In this document: positions 36,142 through 46,590 of the stretch, piece after piece
Position numbering within the stretch: position 1 is the stretch's first letter
Layout: every line of letters begins with the position of its first letter
Assembly (NCBI RefSeq): GCF_001660625.3
Contig: NC_030443.2
Coordinates: 6,033,255-6,097,254, forward strand
Direction of reading: 5' to 3'
Source of the DNA: Ictalurus punctatus
Lineage: Eukaryota; Chordata; Actinopteri; Siluriformes; Ictaluridae
Length of the DNA: 64,000 nucleotides
Translations under genes and position numbers: made by a program
The notes under the pieces: generated by a model
The model's database searches: none
Seen by the model: the letters and a program-made list of their open reading frames with translations, nothing else
Told to the model about the DNA's origin: nothing

Positions 36142-36245
36142 CCGTTTCTTTTCGCACTGTAACCGCTAGCGCTCGAACCGGAGGGACCGTTGCAGCTCTT
36201 TCCTTCCTCTTTTCGTCCACGGTGGATCTGTGGATATTCAGCAGA
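35820..36245 (+). promoter_or_regulatory. CpG-rich 5' flank / 5' UTR of first exon
   Basis: CG dinucleotides become frequent from about 35840 (GACCGCGCAGACTCGGCGGG, GTGCACGCGTAAACCCGCC) compared with almost none in the preceding kilobases. The region carries (TG)n(CT)n repeats at 36071-36139 just upstream of the start codon. No TATA box is obvious, consistent with a CpG-island promoter. The transcription start cannot be placed. Confidence 0.55.
36071..36139. repeat. (TG)n(CT)n microsatellite in putative 5' UTR
   Basis: A (TG/CG) run is followed by CGCTCGCACG and 17 CT units. It would lie within the 5' UTR if transcription starts upstream. The open frame that continues through it (Ser-Leu run) has no ATG before 36246. 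Confidence 0.9.
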
Positions 36246-36346
36246 ATGAATTCGGACATTAACGTGTACCTGGGACGGGAGAAAGCGGGGCTCATGCGGA
36301 AAAGAGCCCTGCTCTTGAGGAAAGGCTGCAGCTTCGAGATAACTAG
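36246..36346 (+). CDS. First coding exon, GARNL3-like N-terminus (partial gene)
   Basis: ATG at 36246 has A at -3 and opens a frame MNSDINVYLGREKAGLMRKR, then ALLLRKGCSFEIT, which meets a strong donor AG|GTGAGT at 36346/36347. The exon ends in phase 2 and the reading frame hits a stop three bases into the intron, as expected for a spliced exon. From memory this peptide closely matches the start of vertebrate GARNL3 (GTPase-activating Rap/Ran-GAP domain-like 3), where it precedes the Rap-GAP and citron-homology parts and the phase-2 AG would complete a Ser codon. The downstream exons are not in the window. The identity is from recall, not from a search; another protein with a similar start cannot be excluded. 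The Lys/Arg-rich body and the CpG-rich setting support a real exon in any case. Confidence 0.62.
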
Positions 36347-36975
36347 GTGAGTCCAGAGCTAAAAGGAAATCTTATGTGTATTGTTCTGGGTTGGTATGGA
36401 TTTCCAGAGTGGGCTTTATTTATTTATTTATTTTTGCCGGGGAACACCGCATCCATTCCTGTTACCGGAAATTGGCTCAGAGCCAATTTTGGGCAATTTG
36501 TCTTCTTGAGTTTCAGTCAGAGAAATGGGACAAATGGATGTGTAGGAAGGAAAAAAGTTCACGCTCAGCGCTCAAGCTGTCCCACTCATCCGTGGGATTC
36601 CACTAGCCTATGTAAAGTGTGCATGCCCTGAGTGCTCGCGCTCGCAGAGACTAGAAGGAGCGCGCGGGTGCGCGCGCGCTGAAGCGCATTAATATTGACA
36701 CGGTAGTTGCACTTTGCTGCATTTATGTCAATACAGCAATTTAGATGAATGCTTTCAAGAGTCACGTGGAAGGTTATGCCATAAAACACAAGTGCATGCT
36801 GGGTTCCGCATCAGTGCCGTGTGTGTGTGTGTGGCTGCATCAGTGGGCTGTGTGTTATTGTGCATGCGAGTGTCAGTTTGATTGAGTGCTTCCAATATCC
36901 GGCCTGCCCAACTGTAGACCTTTATGGCTGGAGTCCCCTGCATATATCCCATTCTCCTGGCGAGTAACAGCTGAA
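36347..36975. other. Start of presumed first intron, still CpG-rich
   Basis: CpG density stays high until about 36690 (GCGCGCGGGTGCGCGCGCGC at 36659), so the CpG island spans the exon. No second exon is seen. Confidence 0.45.
36470..36488. repeat. Perfect small palindrome in first intron
   Basis: AATTGGCTC, one A, GAGCCAATT: 9-base arms, 124 bases after the donor site. It contains the ATTGG/CCAAT word on both strands (NF-Y-type core). Confidence 0.6.
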
Positions 36976-36977
36976 TC

Positions 36978-36979
<2 letters not shown>

Positions 36980-37024
<45 letters not shown>
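36980..37024. repeat. (GT)n microsatellite with a conserved left flank
   Basis: About 22 GT units preceded by CTCCTGGCGAGTAACAGCTG and AATCAGG. The same flank precedes the (GT)n tract at 40825. Confidence 0.95.
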
Positions 37025-37027
<3 letters not shown>

Positions 37028-37212
37028 AGGTAGAAAAGATGAACAAACTGCAAGATTTCCAGCCATAAAGTAACACAGTCGGGCTCATCTGCAACAGATC
37101 AAGTGCGAGCTCCCAAATGCCATATAGATTGCTCATGGAGGCCATCATGCTTCAAAGGGCAGCTGTGAGCAATTATGTTCCTTTTGTCCTTTTGCAATAC
37201 CATTGATTCATT

Positions 37213-37355
37213 TGGCAGGCACTTTTATTCAAATCGACTTACAATTGAGCTGATGAAGATAGAGAGGCCAACACTGACAGCTTGGCGGGATTGAACCGGG
37301 ATTTGAACTCACAACCTTCTGATCAGTAATCGAGAGAACTATTCACTGAGGAACA
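37213..37355 (-). mobile_element. tRNA-derived SINE fragment (second family)
   Basis: On + the order is TTGGCAGGCACTTTTATTCA, GACTTACAATTGAGCTGATG, then GGGATTTGAACTCACAACCT, TCTGATCAGTAATCGAG and ACTATTCACTGAG. This is the inverse of the layout in the copy at 55388: tRNA-like head at the right, tail at the left. Confidence 0.68.
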
Positions 37356-37836
37356 TTTTTTTTGTTAGCCAAAAAAAAAATCCCACAGCAAAAGAAAACT
37401 TCAAAACAACTGATTCACAATAGGCATGTTAGAACATATAAGGAGCAAAAGTGGTGAGTAGGGCTGAGTGATGATATGATTAGACGGTTACCTCACTGTT
37501 GACTAACCTCATACTCCCAACAACGTGACTGCTCTGAAAACACTACGGTTATAAACATGTTACATTGCTACCTCTGCGTGTTCCTAATTGTATCATACAC
37601 AACGGCTATCAAATCGCAAAAAAAAAGCACATGGCACTGCTGACCAGAACTAAACAAAACAACTCTATTTTTGGTTAAGCAACCTTGAACACTTTCATCC
37701 TTTCCTCGCAGCAACTCTCAGCTCATAATGACTACATGATAAACACTGACAACATAAGAGATTTTTATTGAACATTCATTCTCAAAAACAATCAGGGGAT
37801 TTGACCTTTTTTTCCCCCTTTCTTTTTTCTGCAAAG
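37356..37836. other. Unassigned intronic DNA
   Basis: No coding or repeat structure. An A run lies at 37372-37380. Confidence 0.4.
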
Positions 37837-38222
37837 AGTGCAAAGAGAGGGGCGCATGGTGGCTTAGTGGTTAGCACGTTTGCCTCACCTCCAGGCTCGG
37901 GGTTCGATTCCCACCGTGGCCTTGTGTGCGGAGTTTGCATATTCTCGCCATGCTGTGGGGGTTTCCTCCGGGTACTCCGGTTTCCTCCCCCAGTCCAAAG
38001 ACATGCATGGTAGGTTGAACGGCATGTCCAAAGTGTCCGTAGTGTATGAATGGGTGTGTGAGTGTGAATGTGTGTATGTGATTGTGCCCTGTGATGTATT
38101 GGCACACTGTCCAGGGTGTACCCTGCCTTGTGCCCCATGCTATCTGGGATAGGCTCCAGGTTTCCCGTGACCCTGAAAAGGATAAAGCGGTATAGAAGAT
38201 GGATGGATGGAGTGCAAACAGA
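37837..38222 (+). mobile_element. V-SINE-type retroposon with target-site duplication
   Basis: Element 37849-38210 is the best preserved full copy: head GGTGGCTTAGTGGTTAGCAC with box B GGGGTTCGATTCC, core GGAGTTTGCATATTCTCGCC, CAGTCCAAAGACATGCATGG, GGATTAGG-free middle, tail GATAAAGCGGTATAGAAG and (GATG)n. Flanks AGTGCAAAGAGA (37837-37848) and AGTGCAAACAGA (38211-38222) form a 12-bp duplication with one mismatch. Confidence 0.92.
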
Positions 38223-38416
38223 CTTATATACAAAGTATTAGTAATAAAGATTTCCTACCTACTATGAAACCATGATGTCATTATACAGTGTTATCCTACT
38301 GTGAAAATTTTAAACCATAAGCACATTTGAAAGTTTCACTCATCAAAATCAATTTTTTGGAATACAAAGCGGTCTACAGCAAAGCTAATGTAGAGGGGGA
38401 TGAAAAATGACAACAG

Positions 38417-38460
38417 CAATAATAATAATAATAATAATAATAACAATAACAATAACAATA
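38417..38460. repeat. (AAT)n(AAC)n microsatellite
   Basis: AAT units turn into AATAAC units towards the right. Confidence 0.9.
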
Positions 38461-39237
38461 CTAATAAATTAAACCACGGCTAAATGTAAGCTCACTGAGC
38501 AGAAAGTAAATAATTATTCTGCATCACATAGGAAATATTTGATTTAATAAAGCTCTGAAAATAAACATACATATAGTGTTTAAGATCACGAATAGGAGCA
38601 ATGATAGTTGATAGGCTGTACAGCCAATAGGGTCGGAGCCCTTGAATGTAGCACGTCAAATGAATTAAAAAACAAGCAATTAGCTAACCTAACAACCCAG
38701 GCTGTCAAGGACACGAACACACAGTCAAAATTACTGCTGTTGTCAGTCAAGATACAGTTATAGGAAACATACAGAAATTTATATTTAAAACTAGTAGATA
38801 ATACAGTCTGTTGTGTGAGCTTCTCGGAACAGATAATAGACTCCAAGGATGGCTTGTATAAATGGACTAACATGGCTAAGTCCCTCCTCTTGTCTTTCAT
38901 AGATAAAGAGACATCAATATGTTTTCATTTTTGACATCCACATCATATTATTTTCTGTTAGGAATCTCTTAAGGTGGACTGTATTGGCACCAGTATAGAC
39001 CTGAAAGCTAATTACTTCAGTTCGAAACAGTCGACTTTACGTCAAAACTATAATGAATTCAGAAATGACTTTGATGCTCATACTCATAAGTTTCTGTTAA
39101 CACAATTACCACTTTTTGACTATATAGTATACAGTTATAGAAGATAAATAATTTATAATCACACTATCCAGTTACCAAGATGAGGATGGGTTTCCTTTTG
39201 AGTCTCAAGGTTTCTTCCTCATGTCCAGTCCATACAG
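38461..39237. other. Unassigned intronic DNA
   Basis: The 104-codon minus frame at 38586-38900 has no recognisable domain. Nothing else stands out. Confidence 0.4.
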
Positions 39238-39598
39238 GAGTTTTTTTTGTGACTGCTGTGGACCCAAAATGCTTGATTTTGCTGTGGCTTTTTTCTTCTT
39301 CAAAATTTGTAATATGCAACAAAAAATTGCGATTGCACAATTTTTTTTTTTTTGCACGGTCACAATCTCTGTGATGTTTGTTGATTAATGAGACCTTTTA
39401 GTTGTACTCATGTTCAATACACCTGACTGAATGCGTGTTGGGATGATGTCACGTGACGCGTCTTGGCCCAAAACTGAAGAAAATCTGTGGTAATTTTGAA
39501 AAAATTGCAAGCTCCTCCAAATAATGCAGCGTTTGCTGGATTTTGCGTTCATTTCTGCCATCGCAAAATCGTAAAAAAAAATCCTGGCGGGACTGCAC
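39238..39598 (-). mobile_element. CAGTCCCTCC-end repeat family, copy 2
   Basis: The right edge AAATCCTGGCGGGACTG is the inverted start seen in copy 1. Inside are CATTTCTGCCATCGCAAAAT, GTCACGTGACGCGTCTTGGC and CATTCAGT-type words shared with copies 3 and 4, and the left edge GTGGACCCAAAATGCTTGAT matches the left edge of copy 4. The internal frame is interrupted. Confidence 0.85.
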
Positions 39599-39689
39599 TT
39601 TGTCTCACGGAGCTTTCCCTCGCTGCCATCTCCTCTGGCTTGCTGATTAGGGATAAATTTATCAATTAAAAAATGTATATATGGAATTG

Positions 39690-39769
39690 ATATATTTCTA
39701 TAAAGCTGCTTTGTGACAATATAAATGGCTGAAGGTGCTATACAAATAAAATGAAATTGAATTGAACAG
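39690..39769 (-). repeat. Interspersed repeat end (inverted copy of 8895 type)
   Basis: TAAAGCTGCTTTGTGACAAT and GCTATACAAATAAAATGAAA, then TTGAATTGA, is the inverse of the repeat at 8895-8995. Confidence 0.6.
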
Positions 39770-40822
39770 CACTACCAGTGATCGTAAGACAAAAAGAAGA
39801 GGTGTAACCGTAAGTTTAGTGTTTTTTTGGTTGTTAGTGTGTTATGTTTGAATAAACTTTTCTGTTTACCATGTTCGGTTTAAAAATGGAATAAACCCAT
39901 TAGTGGTTCTCCGAAGCACTTCTCACACACACACACACACCAATGGTAGCAGAGCTGCCATACAAGGCACTAACTTGCAACTTGGGGTTCAGCATCTTGC
40001 ACAAGGACACTTTAGCATTAGGTGTCATGTGGGTCAGGAATCGAACCGCCAACCCTACGATTAGTGGACAACCCGCTCTACCACCTGATCCACAGCCGCC
40101 CAGATACAGACTGAAACACTTAAAAAATAAGAGAGAGAAAAGCTATCACAAATGAAGCTGCCTATTTACCTTTAAGAGTGTGTGTGTGTGCATGTGTGTG
40201 TTTGTGAGTGTGTGTGTGTGTGTGTGTGTGTGGTAGTTTGCCCCACATCATTCTTATTATGTAATCAATTAAACTTCATGATACAATGCATTGCACAACC
40301 CTAATCGTTTCATTGTCAAGCTATTAATAGATTTTAGCTCTAACATTTAATATCACAACCAGCCATCTTTGGTGGACTTGTCTCAGTTTAATTTTGGAGA
40401 ACACTAAGAAGCCTCAGGTTGGAACTTTTGGGTCCCCTTAATTCAATCCCTGCAAATCGCTTGCTTACTTGCATGTAACAAAATTGTTTACAGACTTAAT
40501 AAGAGATCAACAGCCAGGCAAACTCCACTATTGAAAGTTCATGGAAATGATCACTGCTATGCTGTTGTAGATTTTTCTTGAGAATCAAGCAAAATACTCT
40601 TATAGGCAGTTTATGCTTAAATTCCCTTTTAGGGTAAATTGCTGCTCAGTGAGAACCGGTAACACTTACAGTATATTTTAAAGCCAGTATTTACATTATA
40701 AAAACGTAACATTGGCAAATACTTAGTTCACCTTTTAAAATCCAAAGGGGAATTACATTTGTGTCAAAGCACCTAGGGACTTATATCCTATATCTTCTCC
40801 TGGCGAGTAACAAAGCTGAATC

Positions 40823-40824
<2 letters not shown>

Positions 40825-40863
<39 letters not shown>

Positions 40864-40874
40864 TGTGTGTGTGT
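40825..40874. repeat. (GT)n microsatellite with conserved left flank
   Basis: Preceded by TCTCCTGGCGAGTAACAAAG and CTGAATCAGG, the same flank as at 36980 with two extra bases. Confidence 0.93.
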
Positions 40875-41244
40875 CCTTCTCTAATGGTAAAAACAGAGTA
40901 ATAGAAATTCTCCGCCATCAGAGGTGTCAGACTTTGAGTCAACAACATGCGTCTCTGTATGTGTGGTTTTCAGCCTGTGTGTTGCAGCCTTCCAGTGGGA
41001 TGTGATGGTACTGCAGGTAACCTCTTTTTGTTTTGTACAAAATAATCATTAAATACGGTGTTATTATGGTTATGTTAAACTTGAAGAAAAAAAAAACCTG
41101 ATCACTTGATGAAATTTTTTTTATGTAAAATGGACTATTTTATGGAATTGTTATTTGGTGTAAAAATGAGAAATTGCACGGGTAAGGGTTGGAACAAGAA
41201 AAGAGAAAAGTGGCAGCAGTGTGCGAAAGTGCAGCTATCAGTGG

Positions 41245-41305
41245 CCATTTCAGGTAACTTCCAGGTTACTTCGGGTAACTTCAGGTAACTTCCAGATATA
41301 TCTGA
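41245..41305 (+). repeat. Short imperfect tandem repeat
   Basis: Units based on TTC(A/C)GGTAACTTC occur about four times: TTTCAGGTAACTTCCAGG, TTACTTCGGGTAACTTCAGG, TAACTTCCAG. Confidence 0.65.
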
Positions 41306-41961
41306 CTTATCACAAGAAAGCACAAGGTGAGCTAGATAAATGTGTGGCCTAGCCCAGCTGTTGGAAAAGCTTATTTTGTGAGCACAGGAGCTTTTTTCTA
41401 TATAATATGAAGTAGACATTACAAAAGAGTGAAAAAAAGGCATTTATTTTTCAGGTCAAATCATGGTTAGGGTAGATTTTGTTACTGGATTGTGTGAACA
41501 AATCTAATGGACACATCTAATTATAGTCCGGCGCTTGCTACTGAACTGCGAGCTAATTGTTTACAAAAAGGGCAAACTTGACTGATTTCCAAGAACATGG
41601 AGGTGGTACATGTTTTTACACAAGCCTGTACTGCATATCATTTTTCTAAATGCACCCACTGTTTTCATCCAGTCTTTATGTTGGAGTTGTGTTTAAGTGA
41701 TACTTTTGAAAGTGTTCCACAGAAAGTGGGACAGTCTGGAGAAAAAAAAGGAATGAAATGTAATAAGGATTGCTGAAATGGATTTTTTTTTTCCAATTCA
41801 TGTCCTCGGTCCAGTTTCCTTAAGGGATATTTACGTTATAGAGCTGACCATCGTCTTCTATCAGAAACCAAGCATCAGGTTTTAATGTGCGTATTACTAT
41901 ACATTTTGTTAATATTAGGTATTTTATTTCCATTGTTATTAAAGACTGTATGATGAGATCA

Positions 41962-42285
41962 GTCAGTCATTCCAGGATTTCGTGTTTTTGCCATCGCAGA
42001 AATGAACGCAAAATCAAGCAAACTCTGCAATATTCGGAGGAGCTTGCAATTTTTAAAAAACTACCGCAGATTTTCGACACACTTGGTCCAAGACGCGTCA
42101 GGTGATGTCGTCACAACACGCATTCAGCCAAAGCCCTCTTCGATTCACGTGTCGAATATGAGTAAAGCTAATAGGTCTCATTTACCAACAAACATCACTG
42201 CGAAAAAGCATGCAGAACAATTCAAGTAGTTTTCCACAAATTTTATTAAAAAGGCCGCTGCAAAATCAAGCATTTGGTACGGACT
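41962..42285 (+). mobile_element. CAGTCCCTCC-end repeat family, copy 3
   Basis: Starts CAGTCATTCCAGGATTTCGT and contains the best open frame of the family (42002-42226). CGCGTCAGGTGATGTCGTCA and AAAGCCCTCTTCGATTCACG are shared with copies 1, 2 and 4. The right end is near AAATCAAGCATTTGG. Confidence 0.85.
42002..42229 (+). pseudogene. Conserved short ORF in repeat family (unknown protein)
   Basis: The frame reads MNAKSSKLCNIRRSLQFLKN and then, after a THLVQDASGDVVTTRIQPKPSS stretch, KANRSHLPTNITAKKHAEQF before a stop. The minus-strand frame at 48465-48112 in copy 4 has matching blocks (MNAKSWKHRNIQRSLQF, ILPKPSSIYV, KRSHLPRSITVKNHAKQF). The last block resembles the start of BED/CGGBP1-like zinc-finger proteins of hAT transposons (xxAxEHAxQF), but the cysteine part is not present, so this is only a suggestion. 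Confidence 0.45.
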
Positions 42286-43430
42286 GATTAGTATGAAAAA
42301 TGCCAGAACTCTGTCGAATTTTAGATTCTGATGGGTCAGAAGGTGTTTATTAATTTAAAAATATACATTTTCTATTAAGACAGCAGTGCCAGTGACAGTA
42401 ATACAGTTCTACAGTTATACAGTATAAGTTGTGTGAATGTTTTCGTAAGCCAAACCAAAATAAAATTTCCTCCGGATTTATAAAAGGAAAGAAAACGGTT
42501 GGATGTAAAAACAGAGAAAAGAATATATCTACTGTACCCAAGTGATCAGACACACCAAGCACATTGCACAGTTAAACCGATACGATTTTTTACAATGCAA
42601 AGCAAAGTGTCTTGGTGACAATGCTGGGTTGGAAAAGCACATGGCATGACGCATAAGCAAAACGATTATGGCTCACAGCACACTAGGGAGTATACGGCAC
42701 GTTGAAGCTTGAGACATGCCAGATCGGTCACTTATCATTCACTTAGTACTGGTTCTAATGAATTATTGCACAGAATTAAAAGATGATGTTATGGCAAATG
42801 AAACCGGCTTACATACCATCTGAGCTATTACACTGTGTCCTCCTTTCTGCTCCTTAATTGAATAACTTGTGTTATTTGTCTTTGTTTATGGATTTATATT
42901 GGTTTTCTTCGCAATATTTCATATTTTCATAGTTGCCATTAATAGAAATGACCGGGTCATGTTCACAAATTTAAAGCTGATCAATCAACAATTACATTAG
43001 ATAGTCTTATGCATAAATTTGCACACAATCAAGCGCACGGGTAGGGTACAAATGTTTTTCCATGGAGAAATCAGGGAGTTTTCATAAATAAAAAATTTTC
43101 TGTGTGTAAACTCTTCTATGAATGATTTATTGAAAAAAAAATCCATCTATATCCAGCTTGATAAATAAGGCCCATTGTTTCTATAGTAACAACTTGCATA
43201 GAGACTTCTGTGGCAGACTCTCTATATAAGCAGATTTAGTAAAAAAAAATAAAACAAAACAAAACAAAAAAAAAACACTTTGGGTCACATGACACCTCAT
43301 CATCGAGTATGACAGCACACTCCGGTGTGTTTTATTCTTTGCTTAACAAAAAAGCTAGATATGCTGTAATTAATGTATTTTTAAAAATACATACAGACTT
43401 TGCACGTGCAAAAGAAATAAATAGAGACTT

Positions 43431-43436
<6 letters not shown>
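42286..43436. other. Unassigned intronic DNA
   Basis: Contains A-rich tracts around 43240-43275. No gene or element seen. Confidence 0.4.
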
Positions 43437-43475
<39 letters not shown>

Positions 43476-43561
43476 GTGATGTACAATATTTCCATATGTA
43501 TGTGAATTGGCAGTAGTCACCAAATCCAGACTGAAGATTTGCCAGCATGTGTTAAAGCAAT

Positions 43562-43627
<66 letters not shown>
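43437..43627. repeat. Two (CA)n microsatellites
   Basis: (CA)n at 43437-43472 and at 43569-43627, about 95 bases apart. Frames across them encode Cys-Val or Thr-His runs only. Confidence 0.95.
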
Positions 43628-43630
<3 letters not shown>

Positions 43631-46164
43631 TCACACAGACCCCTTTTTGTTTCACTCCCTTTTTCTTGCTTACAATAACTTAATGTCTTTTTTAGGACTT
43701 GCTGCCAAAGTTCCTTGGCAAAGCTCCTTTAATGGGAATTTAATGTTTGGCATAAATAATTCAAGGAACTGGTGCATTTTTATAGCTTTAGGCCAGTCAG
43801 TTAGTCCATCAGTGCCATTTATGCCATCCGGAAGAAGCCGTGCACCTGGTACTGTCATCCCAACTGGTGTCTATCATCAGTCAAAAATGTCTTGAAATAC
43901 AGTGTGTTTGTGTACTGTATGTGAGACCAGGTTCCATCTTTCTCTTCATCATAGGGATACACTACACTAGTACACAATACAGATCCAATATCAATATCCT
44001 CACATTAGCCGAGCGATCCTCTGCAAGCTTCTGTTCATGAATTCTGCAAAACATAACAGTGTGATGGTGAAAAGCATTGAAGCCATTCCTCCCCAATCCC
44101 CCCCGCCCGCTCTGGTCTGATTAATGAAGTAACTGTGATTGTTGAAGTGACTTGTTAAAAAAATTGATGACAAATACAGATACGAAGGGTGTGGGACAAA
44201 GAAAGGCCACATTTATTAACAGGTTGCTCATGTGACTTGTGATGCTTTTATTAACAGGAGCTACTGTACATGCATCATAACAGAGAGCAGTCTTTCCCGA
44301 ACAAGGGCTTGTCCTTGACCCAGATGGCTCACAAATCTCAGAGCCCCTGGACAGCTTGAATGCTAAATACTCTACCCTTCAGCAGGGCCTTGTATTTTAG
44401 TTATCCAGCTGGCATTATCCAGGTAGCTGGCTACTATTTGTGCAGTGCTCTGATCTCACAGAATTTGACAAATTAGACAAAGGTATGAGTGATAAACAAT
44501 GTGGAGATTTGTAAACACCATGTTGCAGGATCACAGTAAAGCCCTAAACAGTCAGTGAGTGGTAATGAGCTAACTGGTTCTTAGCGAGCTAGCTGAAAGA
44601 TAATCCTGACATCAAGCATGTTTACAGCAGATGACGATAGGAGTCATGAAATGGTCTTGGTTCTGTTAAGCTAATGGCACCAAAAATATCAGAACTGTGG
44701 GCCGTATCTACGTATAACGCGATGCGCCAAATTGTATTTGAAAAATGAGAGAAATCTGTATATTTAAGCTTTGATCTTCAATGTTTTACTTCACACTTAT
44801 ATTTGCATTTACTGCTACTTATAATAAGCTGCTGTCAGATATGAGTAGTTTACCAAAAAACACTGCCCATCTGTACGTGTACAAACATTCTGATTGGGTC
44901 AGGACTGCTTGCAAGAACCCAGCTGTCGTCCATGCATCCTCACTTAATATGTCATCAGATAATTTAACCTGACATCAGAGTGGGGATTGGGGTCGGAAAG
45001 AACGTTTATGATACCCAAGATCGGGACTGTTCAGCAAACCTTCTAAGATTGTCAAATTGTCTTACCTTGAGATGTAGCCATGTAAAAAGCATCATTAAAA
45101 CCAATACAATTCCTATTAAATTCATTAAAACCATTACAAATTCTATGAGGGTTTCTATGAGTCTTCATTTACTCCAGCATATTGAAACATTTTACTGAGG
45201 TAAGCAGGGCTGCTCATCCTCAGGTTCCACACTTGAGGCTTATCCATCTTCAGACACACATGGATAGCTATAGTATATAACTACATTGTGTATGATGATG
45301 ACGAATTGGCAGGATTATTCCACACTGGTGAACTTGATTGGATGCTAAACTGAAATTGTTGGATTCTTAAAGGAGCCCATTTAATTGGTGTATAGCATAC
45401 AGTTATTAAAAGTATTAAGTATTGTGTATTTAATAATACACAAGTAAACTATTTGCCACTCCTGGAGCTAATTATCAGTGGTTAAGCATGAAAAGGTGAC
45501 TGTTGCAATTCAGTCATGTTAGTCACTTTTCCGGATCTTTGTAAGTAAGGAATTTTATGTTGGACCTTCAGAAATAATAGTTTACAGTCTCTGCAGTAGT
45601 TGATAGACACCTGAATATTGACCCTGGACTCAAGCTCGATCACACACACCTGCACTTCTCTTACATGTTTTTTTTGCCTCCACACCGTGAAGTCTTGCAC
45701 CATTTAGTAACTTCTGAGCTGTGTTACTGTATTGACTGTTTCTCTGATTGGCTATGCTCTGATCATTGCTTACCTTTATTTGCTTTTACTTTTTGGATAG
45801 CTGCTTCATTCCTGCAACCCTCTGCATGTTTAATCACATCGCTGTTTGGATTGCGATTTGAATTTGGCCGTCTGCTTTGTAAATAAACCTTTGCACATGG
45901 ACCCACAGCATGCATTCCAGTTTGTTTTGCTACACTTTGCTTTCAAAGCTTTAATGATAAAACTCTGATAAAAACAAGGTACCATTACTAGGAACTGTTA
46001 AAAAATTTTTTTTTATTATTATGTACGAAATAAAAATAATTGTGCTCAGTTGACTTGTTAATCAAGAATATATTATTTACAATAGAACCTTTAGCTGAGT
46101 AATGTACATATAAAATATATAATATGTAAGAAATAAAGCATGTGGTATTACGACACACAGGGCT
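43628..46164. other. Unassigned intronic DNA
   Basis: About 2.5 kb without a supportable gene or terminal repeat. The end (about 45660-45930) has a LTR-like look (GTAAATAAACCTTTGCACAT poly(A)-type signal) but no partner or boundary. Confidence 0.4.
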
Positions 46165-46590
46165 TTGGAGTCAGGAAGTAGGTGCAGGAGCAATGTCTTT
46201 ATTAACAAACCAAACAAACAGAACACAAGGAACACGGTCTATACTGAACATGACTAGCTGGATCAAATATGGGACTATAGTGTAGGCATTAAATGAGAAC
46301 AGAACATGGTAATGAGACAGGCTACATGCATTCGCTACTGCATTCGAACACAGAGCTATAGCTATACACGTTAAACATTACTAACGTTAGTACTGCACAA
46401 AGTGCGCAGCCACACAAGGGGTTTAAATAACCAACATAATTGGACTAAACATAGACACCTGGCTCAAATCAAGATACACCCAATCATCAGCCAATGTCTA
46501 AACTGGAAGTGAATGAACCTAAACATTACACACAGCTCAGTCACGTGCACAGTCACAAGCTGCGCTGCAGTGCCATCTGCTGGCATAAAA
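46165..46590 (-). repeat. LTR of the short retrotransposon (3' on its strand)
   Basis: Matches the LTR at 47492-47886 over most of its length; the block TGTCTATGTTTAGTCYAATT with TTGGTTATTTAAACC is nearly identical. The middle (46260-46400) is diverged. Terminal hexamers are missing at both ends. Confidence 0.72.

Larger units (their letters stand above)
39775..41961. other. Unassigned intronic DNA with microsatellites
   Basis: (TG)n tracts lie at 40178-40233 and 40825-40874. At 41245-41305 the words GGTAACTTCAGGTAACTTCC repeat about four times as an imperfect tandem (about 10-11 base period). Frames here are short and lack domains. Confidence 0.5.

Noticed and set aside
36072..36245. Extension of the first exon frame upstream to 36072
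   Set aside because: The frame is open only through the (TG)n(CT)n repeat and has no ATG before 36246.
45660..45930. Solo LTR
   Set aside because: There is an AATAAA-type signal, but no boundaries, partner or duplication could be defined.
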